Below are positions 55,108-64,000 of a stretch of DNA of 64,000 nucleotides, one piece after another. Origin of the DNA: Sorex araneus (lineage: Eukaryota; Chordata; Mammalia; Eulipotyphla; Soricidae); contig NC_073311.1 in assembly GCF_027595985.1 (NCBI RefSeq), positions 31,153,557 to 31,217,556 on the forward strand. The letters are read 5' to 3'. How positions within the stretch are numbered: the stretch's first letter is position 1; each line of letters opens with the position of its first letter. The translations under genes were made by a program, and so were the position numbers. Below the pieces are notes generated by a model. That model was not told where the DNA came from. It searched no databases and saw only the letters and a program-made list of their open reading frames with translations.

Positions 55108-56540
55108 AGGACAAGGGGTATGTGGGGAAAGGTTTGGAAGGATTTAAATTGTGAGCGTTTTGGTCCCCTTGAGAGTGGAATGCCCGATATATAAATATTT
55201 GCCACCAGAGTTTATGACCATTCATGCAAAGAGCCAAATGACAGAAAAGCTGCAAAGACTTTAGAGGAAGGTAGAGAAGAAGCAGAAAACACTAGTGGTC
55301 ACTGAGGCAAGAAGGAGAGCAGCTCAGAGCCCTGGAAGAAAAGTTTCAAGAGAGTAATCTTCAGGACCAAGTTCTGGGTACTTAGAAGGACTCAAAGCTA
55401 AGTGGGACCGTGGGAACAAGAGCTTAACTGGAGTGAGTTTGGAAGAGAGGAGCGGGAAGAAAGGAAGACTGAAGACAGACAACCCTCCTGAGGAGATTTG
55501 TTGTAAAGGGGGAGCAGAGCAAATGGAACCGAAGCTGGAAAGAGAAAACAAGACAAAGGAAGTTCCATTCGAAAAATAAGAATCTCAGTACAAATGTTTG
55601 TTGACAGAAAATATCAAGGAGGAAAGAAGCACAGTCATCACAGGATGACGGGTGCTGGTCATTGAGTAAATAAGTTGGCCAAGTGGTACCGAGTGCTGTG
55701 GGAGCGTTGTGCAAGTATAGGTCAGTCAGAAAGGCTAGTCAGTCACATTCAGTTGCATGGGTAGGTTATGCAACAACATAGATTTGACTGAGTTGAGGTG
55801 TTTTTGGGTTGAGTGCCACAAAGGGAGAATGAGGCCGGCTAGACTGTGGTTGTCCTTTATGGACTAAGTCAGGGAGAGAACAAAGACAGGAAGTGCGCAG
55901 TGAACACGAGGCTCAGAAAATCAGAGGCCCTTCTGAAGGGAATGAGTGGTTAAAATGGGAGCCCTGAGGAAGTGGTTAAAGGGCGGGAGGATTTGCAATG
56001 AGGTTACCACCAGCTCAAAGGATTCAGACAGTCATTGGGTTCATCTGAGAATCCTGACAGAGAGAACAGCTCTCTTTTAGAAATGACTCAGAGTACTGCT
56101 CTGTCTTTGGTTGTTGCCTTGAGATCAAAAACCAGTGGACAGACTGATCAGGGAACACAGGAAAAAAGAGCGCTGGAGTCACTGGTGACACAGTACCACA
56201 ACAAAGGATGCCTTTTCAGTTTCTGAAATTCTGAGGAAGGAAAGGCTGTAGGGCTTGAGAGAACCACCCGTCTCCCAGTTCTTTAAAAGCATGCTCACTT
56301 GCTAAAGTACTGATTGCAAAGAGGTTCCAGGATACAAAATCAGAGGCTGCCATAGGAAATCTGTCTCCCAAACTAAATCCACTCAATTGAGAAAGATGTG
56401 TTTGTCCCTTGGGAGAAATCACACGTACTTTGCTCAAAGAGGTAAACTTTTGTTTTGGGGATTGTTTTTAGAGGGCCTAGATTTTTCATCTACAAACAAA
56501 TTGAAAATTTCCTTTTTGTCAGAAAATTTAAAATTCACCC
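55108..56540. other. Unique-looking DNA, no gene seen
   Basis: Searched for POC1B WD40 exons on the minus strand without success. No repeat recognised. Confidence 0.45.
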
Positions 56541-56547
56541 TCAGGGT

Positions 56548-56625
56548 TGGAAGGATAGTACACCGGGTCAGATGTTGCTTTGCATGTGGCCTGAGCAAAT
56601 CCAAGATCTCATCCATCTAAGACCT
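56548..56625 (+). mobile_element. Old SINE head fragment
   Basis: GGTTGGAAGGATAGTACACC, TTGCTTTGCATGTGGCCTGA and AAATCCAAGATCTC retain a head without a body. Confidence 0.6.
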
Positions 56626-56837
56626 ATATTTGACAACCTGAGCCACTTGAAGTTGTGACCCATTGTTTTTTACATTTAACCAATCTGGTATTGATTTTGC
56701 TATTGAAAAAGAATGTAGCGGTCTTATATACACTCATATATATGTATTGGTATATGTACAATCTGTTTGTCCAAGCAACATGCATTAAGAAATCCAATTA
56801 ATGACTATTTGCATGAATATGAAAAGCTAGGTCTTTT

Positions 56838-57012
56838 TTTTTTTTTGCCCTTTTTGGGTCACACCCGGCAATGCACAGGGGTTACTCCTGGGTCTGCACT
56901 CAGGAATTACTCCTGGCGGTGCTCAGGGGACCATATGGGATGCTGGGAATCAAACTCTGGTTGGCCGCGTGCAAGGCAAACACCCTACCCGCTGTGCTAT
57001 TGCTCCAGCCCC
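56838..57012 (-). mobile_element. Poly(A)-type SINE, antisense
   Basis: Perfect target duplications AAGCTAGGTCTTTT (56824-56837 and 57013-57026). Near-consensus (GGGTCACACCCGGCAATGCA, GCTGTGCTATTGCTCCAGCC). Confidence 0.96.
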
Positions 57013-58299
57013 AAGCTAGGTCTTTTACACTGGGCCATGTGTATGTGTGTGGATATGTTTGTAAGCTCTCCGTTGTGAATTCTCTCCCCCATAACATTAT
57101 CACACTTAGAGTTTAATGAGTCCTGAAACTTCACATCCTTTCAAATTTGCCTTGGATTTTTTTTTGTCCTTTTACTCTTTTATATAAGCTACGAAAATAT
57201 TTTTAAGTTTCATTAAAAAAAAACTTGTTGGGATATTTATTGGAATTTCCTGGAATTTATATATTTATTTGGGGAAAAGTAACATCTTTATGACACAGAG
57301 ACACTCTATCAATATAAATAACTTTTAAAAACTGGAGTATTTTCTATTTTAGGTAATAGAAGCCATGTAGTTGTCTCTGGAACATTTCAATTTTATACTA
57401 TATGCTGCAAAAATAAACATACTACCGCCATTATTATGAGAATCAGTATAACATATAAAGAAATCTAACCAAATCTAAAAGTCAAATATGTCCTCAGATA
57501 ATTATCCTCATCATTTTTATGAACTATAAGGTTAACACAGAATAGGAAGTATTATTAAGAACAGAATTTTGAAAATCGTTTCCTGGGTATGTTTCTTCCC
57601 TAAGATAAATAGCATTCTTTGACCTTCCTTAAAGGCACTAATTTTTGATTCCTCAAAACTCTTCATGCACTAAAGTCAACGACTGTGAGCTGTGTTAAAA
57701 GTCATGAGAGAATTTTAATTAATCACACACAATAAATCATGCTTTGCTCACTTGAATAAGACTACTTTTTCTTACTATACTTGTTTAATGCTAAGAGGAG
57801 GCAATTTTAAAACAAAAATTCATACAATCATTTCACAAAGCTACATTCAGAAAACTGGCAAGCTTTATAAAACATCTTTTAGAAGACAAATATTATATTT
57901 TTTTTCTATTCACCATCTAGCATAATGTGAACATTCTCATGTGATTAATAATTACTGTGACTGTAACAATAATGCATAGTCACAGCTGGGTACTGAAACT
58001 ACCCTTCCATTTATCATTCATTAATCATTAAACAAACAGTGAGCGCTTTCTATGTGAAGTCAAAATACATGGTATACATTATATTATGGCTTTAATTTGC
58101 ATCTGCAGGACAATAAACTCTGTCCTTATATTCACATAGTTTGTACTTCTAAAATTCTAAAAAAAAAAATCAATTTTAACTCTTAAAACAATCAATCTTT
58201 GCATTTATATAATTTAATATTATTATATATGCCATCATATACTATGATTGCTATATATTACTAGAATATCAAGCCACACAGATGCAGTTTAATTCGATT

Positions 58300-58420
58300 T
58301 CTTTCATACATTAACTGCATGATCTTGGACAAATTACTTGATCTCTTTAAGCCATAACTTCCTTAGTTTCCTCAATAGAGAAAATAATACTGGGTTACAC
58401 TGTCAGGTTGTGATGTCACA
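58300..58420 (+). mobile_element. MIR-like ancient SINE
   Basis: CTGCATGATCTTGGACAAAT, TACTTGATCTCTTTAAGCC and TTCCTTAGTTTCCTCAAT follow the MIR core order. Confidence 0.7.
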
Positions 58421-58457
58421 CATAAAAAGTTTAATGTATAGCTTATATCAATTACTT

Positions 58458-58709
58458 GGGCTGGAGCGATAGCGCAGCGGGTAGGGCGTTTGCCTTGCAT
58501 GTAGCCGACTCAGGTTTGATTCCTCCACCCGTCTCGGGGAGCCCGGCAAGTTACCGAGAGTATCTCACCCGCACAGCAGAGCCTTGCAAGCTACCCGTGG
58601 CGTATTCGATATGTCAAAAACAGTCACAACAAGTCTCACAATGGAGACGTTACTGGTGCCTGCTTGAGCAAATTGACAAGCAACAAGATGACAGTGACAG
58701 TGACAGTGA
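58458..58709 (+). mobile_element. RTE-tailed SINE, near consensus
   Basis: Perfect target duplications TCAATTACTT (58448-58457 and 58710-58719). Full head (GGGCTGGAGCGATAGCGCAG), body, GGAGACGTTACTGGTGCCTG and four GTGACA-type tail units. Confidence 0.97.
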
Positions 58710-58745
58710 TCAATTACTTACCATGATTAAGATCACATCATATCA

Positions 58746-58919
58746 TGGCCAGAGAGACAGTACAGCGGGTAGGGTGCTTGCCTTGCATGTGGCCAACATG
58801 GGTTTGATTCCTGGCATCCCATATGGTTTCCTGAGCACCATCAGGAATGATCCCTGAGTGCAGAGCCAGGAGTAAGCCTTGAGCACCTCTGAACGTGCAC
58901 CCCAAACAAAAAAACAAAA
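58746..58919 (+). mobile_element. Poly(A)-type SINE
   Basis: GGCCAGAGAGACAGTACAGC, ATGGGTTTGATTCCTGGCAT and a CCCCAAACAAAAAAACAAAA tail. ATCATATCA flanks give the target duplication. Confidence 0.93.
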
Positions 58920-59009
58920 AAATCATATCAAATGCCACTAACTCCAAACTTTATCTTCCTGCTAGACAGAAGGTGCCAGTAGCTTTTAAAAATTAACTCA
59001 TTTATTTAT

Positions 59010-59098
59010 TGTTTTGTTTGGGGACCACACCCAGCGGTGCTCAGAGCTTACTCCTCACTCTGTATGTAGGGATCACTCCAGGTGCAGCTCAGGGATAA
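59010..59098 (-). mobile_element. Poly(A)-type SINE fragment, antisense
   Basis: GGGGACCACACCCAGCGGTG, then GGGATCACTCCAGGTGCAGC. The head is missing. Confidence 0.8.
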
Positions 59099-59351
59099 TA
59101 CAATTTATTGAATCAAATATTTCTTCATTATTCAAAATATGTTTAAATGCTTTTATGTCTGGCTTTACAGAAAAAAATAATAAGCTATTTCAGGGCAGGG
59201 AGTAGTTCATCAAATAATTCATAATTAATGAATTAATTTGCCTTAATATATTAAGTAGTAAATGAATAAGAATATAATAAATATACATTTGAAAGGAAAA
59301 TCAGTTTTGAACAAATCCTTTACAAAACATTTTCAGATGTATATATTTTTG

Positions 59352-59460
59352 TTTTGTTTTGTGGCCACAACCAGCTGTGCCTGGGGCTTACTCCTGGCTC
59401 TGTGCTCAGGAATCACTCCTGGCAGGGTTCATGGAACCATATAGGGTGCTGAGGATTGGG
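59352..59460 (-). mobile_element. Poly(A)-type SINE fragment, antisense
   Basis: GTGGCCACAACCAGCTGTGC, GGAATCACTCCTGGCAGGGT and GGGTGCTGAGGATTGGGC. Confidence 0.82.
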
Positions 59461-59789
59461 CTAACGCTTTGCATGAATGTGCAAAACCAGGTTTTTCACA
59501 CTGAGCCATCTATATGTGTGTAAATCTGTTTGTAAGTTCTCCATTGTGGATTATCTCTCCCTGTAGCACTATTATACTAAGAGCTTGTTAAGTCCCGAAA
59601 CTTAACCCCTGTATCTTAACCCCTGGGTGTCTTCTCTAATCCTAATGTATATTTTTGGGACAGGGAGGGAACTACAAGCTGTGCCCAGGAGGCCTGGTCT
59701 AGATATTCAGACCTGACAGGTTAGTGCTTAGGCCTGGCTATTCTATGGGTCACCAGGACCACTCTGGGGATATTTGGGGACACGAAGAC

Positions 59790-59885
59790 TACATCCAACA
59801 GTGTATAAGGGGCCATGCATGCCAGGAATTGAACCCAGGACCTAGCATTTGCAATCCAGCCCTTTAAGTTATCTCTCCTGCCTAC
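59790..59885 (-). mobile_element. Old tRNA-like SINE head, antisense
   Basis: CCAGGAATTGAACCCAGGAC, ATTTGCAATCCAGCCC and TTATCTCTCCTGCC. Confidence 0.55.
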
Positions 59886-59914
59886 AGATGTCATTTCTAA
59901 AGTAGAAAAAAAGG

Positions 59915-60085
59915 AGGGTGGGGGGCAAGTGACTCAGTGGTTAACAACACGAGCACAGCAAGAGTAAGGATATAGTTTGTTCTTGGTGTCATCCATGGGC
60001 ACCAAGCATGGTCTTGGCAGCTCTGCTGTGTGGAATACCCTGAATCACAACAGATAATCTTCAGCACATGGCCATGATGTGTGCA
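59915..60085 (+). mobile_element. Old SINE-like sequence, different body
   Basis: GGGGGCAAGTGACTCAGTGG at the start and GGCAGCTCTGCTGTGTGGAA in the body. A similar TGGGCTGCTCTGCTGTCCAT body occurs at 63764-63960. Confidence 0.35.
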
Positions 60086-60111
60086 AGCAGTTTTTTATTC
60101 ATTTTTTGGGG

Positions 60112-60258
60112 GGGTTTGTGTCATACCTAGCGGTGCCTAGGGTTTACTCCTGACTCTGCACTCAGGATCACTTCAAGAAACTATATGCAGTGCTATGGAT
60201 CAAACCCGGGTTGGCCACATGTGAGGCAAGCACCCTACCCACTATACAATCCAGCCTC
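60112..60258 (-). mobile_element. Poly(A)-type SINE, antisense
   Basis: GTCATACCTAGCGGTGCCTA, GGATCAAACCCGGGTTGGCC and CACTATACAATCCAGCC. Confidence 0.85.
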
Positions 60259-60617
60259 CACAAGCCGTTTGACTAAAGGTCACAATCCCTGATGCAGCCC
60301 GAGTGAGCATGCATGGCAGCCCCATAGCAACCACTGGAAAGTGCTCCATCCAGAATGTGCCTGAGCACTTCAGTGAAAGAATATAACCCCAGGGAGCACT
60401 GTGGCCAATGGTACAAGAATCACCACCAACATATGCGACCCCCAGTCTCTGCAACAACAGTAAAGACCGGAAGGGAAGGGGTAAACAAACTAAATAGAGG
60501 GACGAATGAGATTGTCTTCCAGCAATTACCTAAAACATGAAGGACTTTAATAGGGGGCCATGCCCAGAACCCAGCAGACCTCACACCTCCTCCCACCCCC
60601 AATCTGTGGCTGGTTCA

Positions 60618-60790
60618 GTACTCAGGGTAGCCCTTAGCTTGGGGCAACCAGATCGCACTTGGCGATGCTCAGGAGCCACTGGGGTTGCAAATGGTAGTGG
60701 TAGGGGAAGAGAAGACTGGCGCTAAGGGTTGAACTAAGGGCCTTGAACATCTGGGCATATGTTCTGTCATGAGGACACTCTCTCAAGGCC
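60618..60790 (-). mobile_element. Old SINE, antisense
   Basis: GCACTTGGCGATGCTCAGGA, GGGTTGAACTAAGGGCCTTG and GAGGACACTCTCTCAAGGCCC. Confidence 0.5.
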
Positions 60791-60949
60791 CTTCAAATAA
60801 TCCTGAAAAAGTACTTAGACAAAGATTCCACTTCTAGTAATTAATATAGGAAGTCGGTCTAATATCAAGCATTTTAAATCTATAATTACCATCTAAAATA
60901 TTTAGCATCTGACAAAGGTTATATAACCGGACATAGCTGAACAACTCCG

Positions 60950-61129
60950 GGGCAGGAGAGATAGTACAACAGGGGGGGCACTTGACTTGCATGTGGTCGA
61001 CCCCAATTTGATGCCTGGCAAGACTTACAGTCCCAAGCACCCAGAAATCATCACTGAGCGCAGAGTCAAAAGTGAACCCTGAGGACCACCAGGTGAGGCC
61101 CGCAAAACCAAAAAAAAAAAAAAAAAAAC
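60950..61129 (+). mobile_element. Poly(A)-type SINE
   Basis: GGGGCAGGAGAGATAGTACA, GACCCCAATTTGATGCCTGG, CCAGGTGAGGCCCGCAAAAC and a 19-A tail. Confidence 0.9.
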
Positions 61130-63260
61130 TTCATGAGGAATAGTTTATAAGTAGAATATCAGAATTTTAATAAGTTTTTATTTACAAGTTCATTATAAAT
61201 AACTGAAAATAAGATGTTATGATAACAGTACCTTGCTGGATTAAAATACTATATACTTTATATTTTACACAGAAATACAATCCATTTCTATACTATATAT
61301 AAATATACTCTATATTTCCCTATAGTTTCATGTGTAGAAAGATGTGTGTGCACTCCTCTGTATTATTAGTGGCAGAAACTGAGAAACCAAAGGCAAAAAA
61401 ACCCAAATAACAAAAAACCAATGTCTGTGTTTATAAAGCTTTTTTTCCCCCTTTTAAAAAACTAATTACCATGAGGGGAAATGCCTAGGAGAAGTAAGTT
61501 GCATACCACTATAAGATCCAAAAATACTTTCCACACATGCCAAGAGTAACAGTGAATATGATGGCGATCCTATAACTTTTAAGAGGAATGGATGACTAAG
61601 AATCATAACTACTGCACACAGCATGCACGCATGCGCACCGCGCACACACGAGCACACCCGCACGCACTCAGGAAGTTCTTAAAGAGGAAGCAGTGACACC
61701 ACTAAAGCACAGCTAGTACCTTCAGAGATTAAACAGAACCAGTTTTGTTTGCTTCATATTTCAGTCATGGTATCTGCCAAGTAGCCAGCATTATTCAAAT
61801 AAAGTTTTCTAAGAAGTCTTCATGATAAAAGATTTGGGGTGGATGTCTACGATCTGTTTATCATCATAACCAGCGTATTTACCCTGGTGCTTCAATTCCG
61901 GGCTCAGCCCCCATTGTGGCTTGATCGATCAATTAAAGATTTTTATATATGTTAAATCCAGTCTGGCTGCTCCTGTGGGCGGCTCCATGCCCTGCTGCTT
62001 TCCTATCCCCGTAAAGGGGATAACGGGGGTCTTTAGCTACCCAGCAGCCCAACTGTAAGAGCAATTCTAGGCTCATCTCCCTCCTCTCCTGTCCCGGCAA
62101 AAACAAAGTCTTGACTCTTCAAGATTCCATGAGCCAGTCCCTTCTTCAGTTCCTATGCCGGGAGCTCAGCTTAAACATCTTTTTCAGGGAAACTACTTGA
62201 CCTACTCTCCTGGCTGTGTTGAATGACCCCATATAACTCACCATAATGCTTCCCATCCCTCAAACATCCTTCTCATCCAGCTCCTACCCAAGTGATGGCA
62301 AGTCACATCTGGATTTGAAAAATGGACGCACAATGATGTTGAGACATCCCTGTCCTAGACCTAGTGACTCCCCTTTGCAAGGCTGATGAACAAACACACC
62401 AGGTTCACAGCCTGAGCTTTGCTGCTGCAGAGATCTCCTCCTCTGTGGTCAGTATTAGAAGAGATTTTCTCATGCCTGCCAAGATTCCCTCACTTGGGGC
62501 CTGGCTGAGCTATGACTAAGGAATAATTGATTCCATCTGGGCAGAGTTTTCTACTCCCGCTAGCTGGTTGGACATAGTCTCCACGCACAGTCTACAAGCA
62601 TTACAGGTACCAAGTAGAGGGGCTGAAAGCTAATCTGAGCTACAAGGGTCACATCCAAACCCCGCACCCTCGTAGGAATAACAGCCCCGGGATGGGGACA
62701 GATAGGAGGAAAAGAATAAAGGGTTTACAGCATTGAAATTTTTAATATTCACTCCCTGGTTCTCACAAAATTCATTTCTTCTTAATGTTTAAGAAACATT
62801 TTGACTAAAAATAGGGTGGGAAAATTATGTAAGTTAGCAACTGGATTTACCAGCTAGAATATCTGCATGAAATAAACTGTGCTGACGAATATAATGGAAA
62901 GGCTTAATTGCTATAAAACACATGACAGGCAGCAGTAACACCACCGTTGCCAAGATAACTGCTCAGCGAGTGCCAAACTATAAACTAAAAATAAGCAAAT
63001 AAAGCACAATCAGAGATATAAACCTTGAGAATGACATTTCCCTTGACTAATAAACATAAAAATAATAGCACGAAGTTATACAAATAAAAAGATCTTCACA
63101 CTTGATTAAAATGTAATACAGTATTTTGAGAGAACTGTCATTATTTAAATATGGAGTTATAGTTACACTTGAAGGGAAAGCTGGTCTATTTTTAAATATT
63201 TTTCCCCACAATTCTGTTTCAGAAACCTGTTTCAGTATGCTCAGTTTTAAAATGGCAACA
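61130..63260. other. Unique-looking DNA, no gene seen
   Basis: It includes a CG-containing alternating purine-pyrimidine stretch at 61617-61665 and a small TATCCCC/GGGGATA stem-loop near 62003. No POC1B exon was found. Confidence 0.45.
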
Positions 63261-63261
63261 G

Positions 63262-63332
63262 GGGCCCAGGACATGACTCAGTGGTAAATCTTTTTCCTCA
63301 CTTGCATGAGACTTGTGTTTGATTCTCAAGAT
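63262..63332 (+). mobile_element. tRNA-like SINE fragment
   Basis: GGGCCCAGGACATGACTCAG, TGGTAAATC and GTGTTTGATTCTCAAG resemble A- and B-box segments. Not an intact tRNA. Confidence 0.45.
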
Positions 63333-63557
63333 AAGGAGGAAAACGACAACATTGTTTTAGTGTGTTCTTATTTGCTTGAAAACTTCCACATTATTTAAGT
63401 GTGTACCAAAGATTGTTTCTGCCAGAGACAGAAGAATGTGAACTTTTAGTACATTCATGCCCCGTGTGTCAAACAGAATTCTCTATCATTTGTAATTCAC
63501 AGAACAACTTCCGAATATACCCAATTTCTTAAGAGGAAAGCACATAAAATTAACTAA

Positions 63558-63595
63558 TATTAATACCTTGAATTTCTATTAATACCTTGAATTTC
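63558..63595 (+). repeat. 19-bp perfect tandem duplication
   Basis: TATTAATACCTTGAATTTC occurs twice head to tail. Confidence 0.97.
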
Positions 63596-63763
63596 ACCAA
63601 CTTTTTTTTTTTCTATGTGTACTGATTGTACACAGAATTCCCCAGGAGTATGATTTGGGGAGAGTGCAAAATTCTTCACAAGTTTAATTGATTTTCCTAA
63701 TCACAGCAATAGTCTTCACTTAATAATGTATTTCCAAGAGATGTGTGTGTGTGTGGGGGGGGG

Positions 63764-63960
63764 CGGCTAGAGATGGCTCAAAGGGAGTATTTGTCTTACA
63801 AGACTGAGAACAAAGGTGTCCTGAGGCCACCATGCCGTGCTCCATCTGCAATCTGGGCTGCTCTGCTGTCCATGAGTGATCCCAGAATCACAAGCCCAAA
63901 GCCGGTGAGCATGAACGTGGGCTCACCAGCAAGAGAACGCAGCCATGGTAAGCTTTACCC
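63764..63960 (+). mobile_element. Old SINE-like sequence
   Basis: GCGGCTAGAGATGGCTCAAA begins like the family head, but the body (CTGGGCTGCTCTGCTGTCCA) differs. A G-run precedes it. Confidence 0.4.
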
Positions 63961-64000
63961 TGAGTGCACCAGAGCCGTGACGTCCCCACCCTGCCCTTCA

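Noticed and set aside
61820..61925. Minus-strand frame reading about 39 codons (GKYAGYDDKQIVDIHPK)
   Set aside because: It looks protein-like but is short, opens just after an in-frame stop, has a weak acceptor, and matches no part of POC1B that I know.
41000..64000. Upstream POC1B WD40 exons on the minus strand
   Set aside because: Searched by eye for the segments before the penultimate exon and for WD40 signatures, and none found. They probably lie beyond the right edge, but a short exon could have been missed.

Overview
This is nuclear DNA from a mammal. The only protein-coding gene evidence is two exons, while most of the recognisable sequence is retroposons. There are about 65 copies or fragments of one tRNA-derived SINE, many L1 fragments, one RTE-clade LINE, and many mononucleotide to tetranucleotide microsatellites. 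The SINE head (starting like GGGGCTGGAGCGATAGCACA, with a B box like GGTTCGATTCC) and an RTE element of the nematode-like type point to a shrew, probably Sorex. That species call comes from remembered repeat families and was not searched.

Gene content: the last two coding exons of POC1B (centriolar WD40/coiled-coil protein) lie on the minus strand at 40739-40957 and 35653-35757, with consensus splice sites and reading frames that join in phase 0. The gene enters from the right edge. Upstream exons were looked for from 41 to 64 kb and not found. About 0-35 kb is intergenic DNA downstream of POC1B. All other long open frames are repeat translations or chance frames.

Layout: 0-5 kb has two antisense L1 3' ends and old SINEs. 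5-9 kb is mostly unique. 9-10.5 kb has an old SINE split by an L1-tailed retroposon. About 11.7-14.6 kb is an L1 5' region with a second, internally deleted L1 nested in it. 16.1-18.7 kb is the RTE copy, itself hit by a 320 bp L1. 18.7-26.7 kb is a dense nest of SINE-in-SINE insertions. 27-35 kb is mostly unique. 35.6-41 kb is the POC1B 3' end with an intron full of microsatellites. 42.9-45.6 kb is antisense L1 ORF2. 45.7-51.9 kb is sense, old L1 with many younger insertions. 52-64 kb is sparse repeats and unique DNA.

Main theme: one tRNA-derived SINE head is joined to two different 3' ends. One ends in poly(A), as expected for L1 mobilisation. The other ends in a segment matching the 3' end of the RTE element, including the code for the RTE protein C terminus, followed by short CAGTGA-type repeats. 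Both classes have clean target-site duplications here, and in one place both classes inserted about 10 bp apart in the same host SINE.
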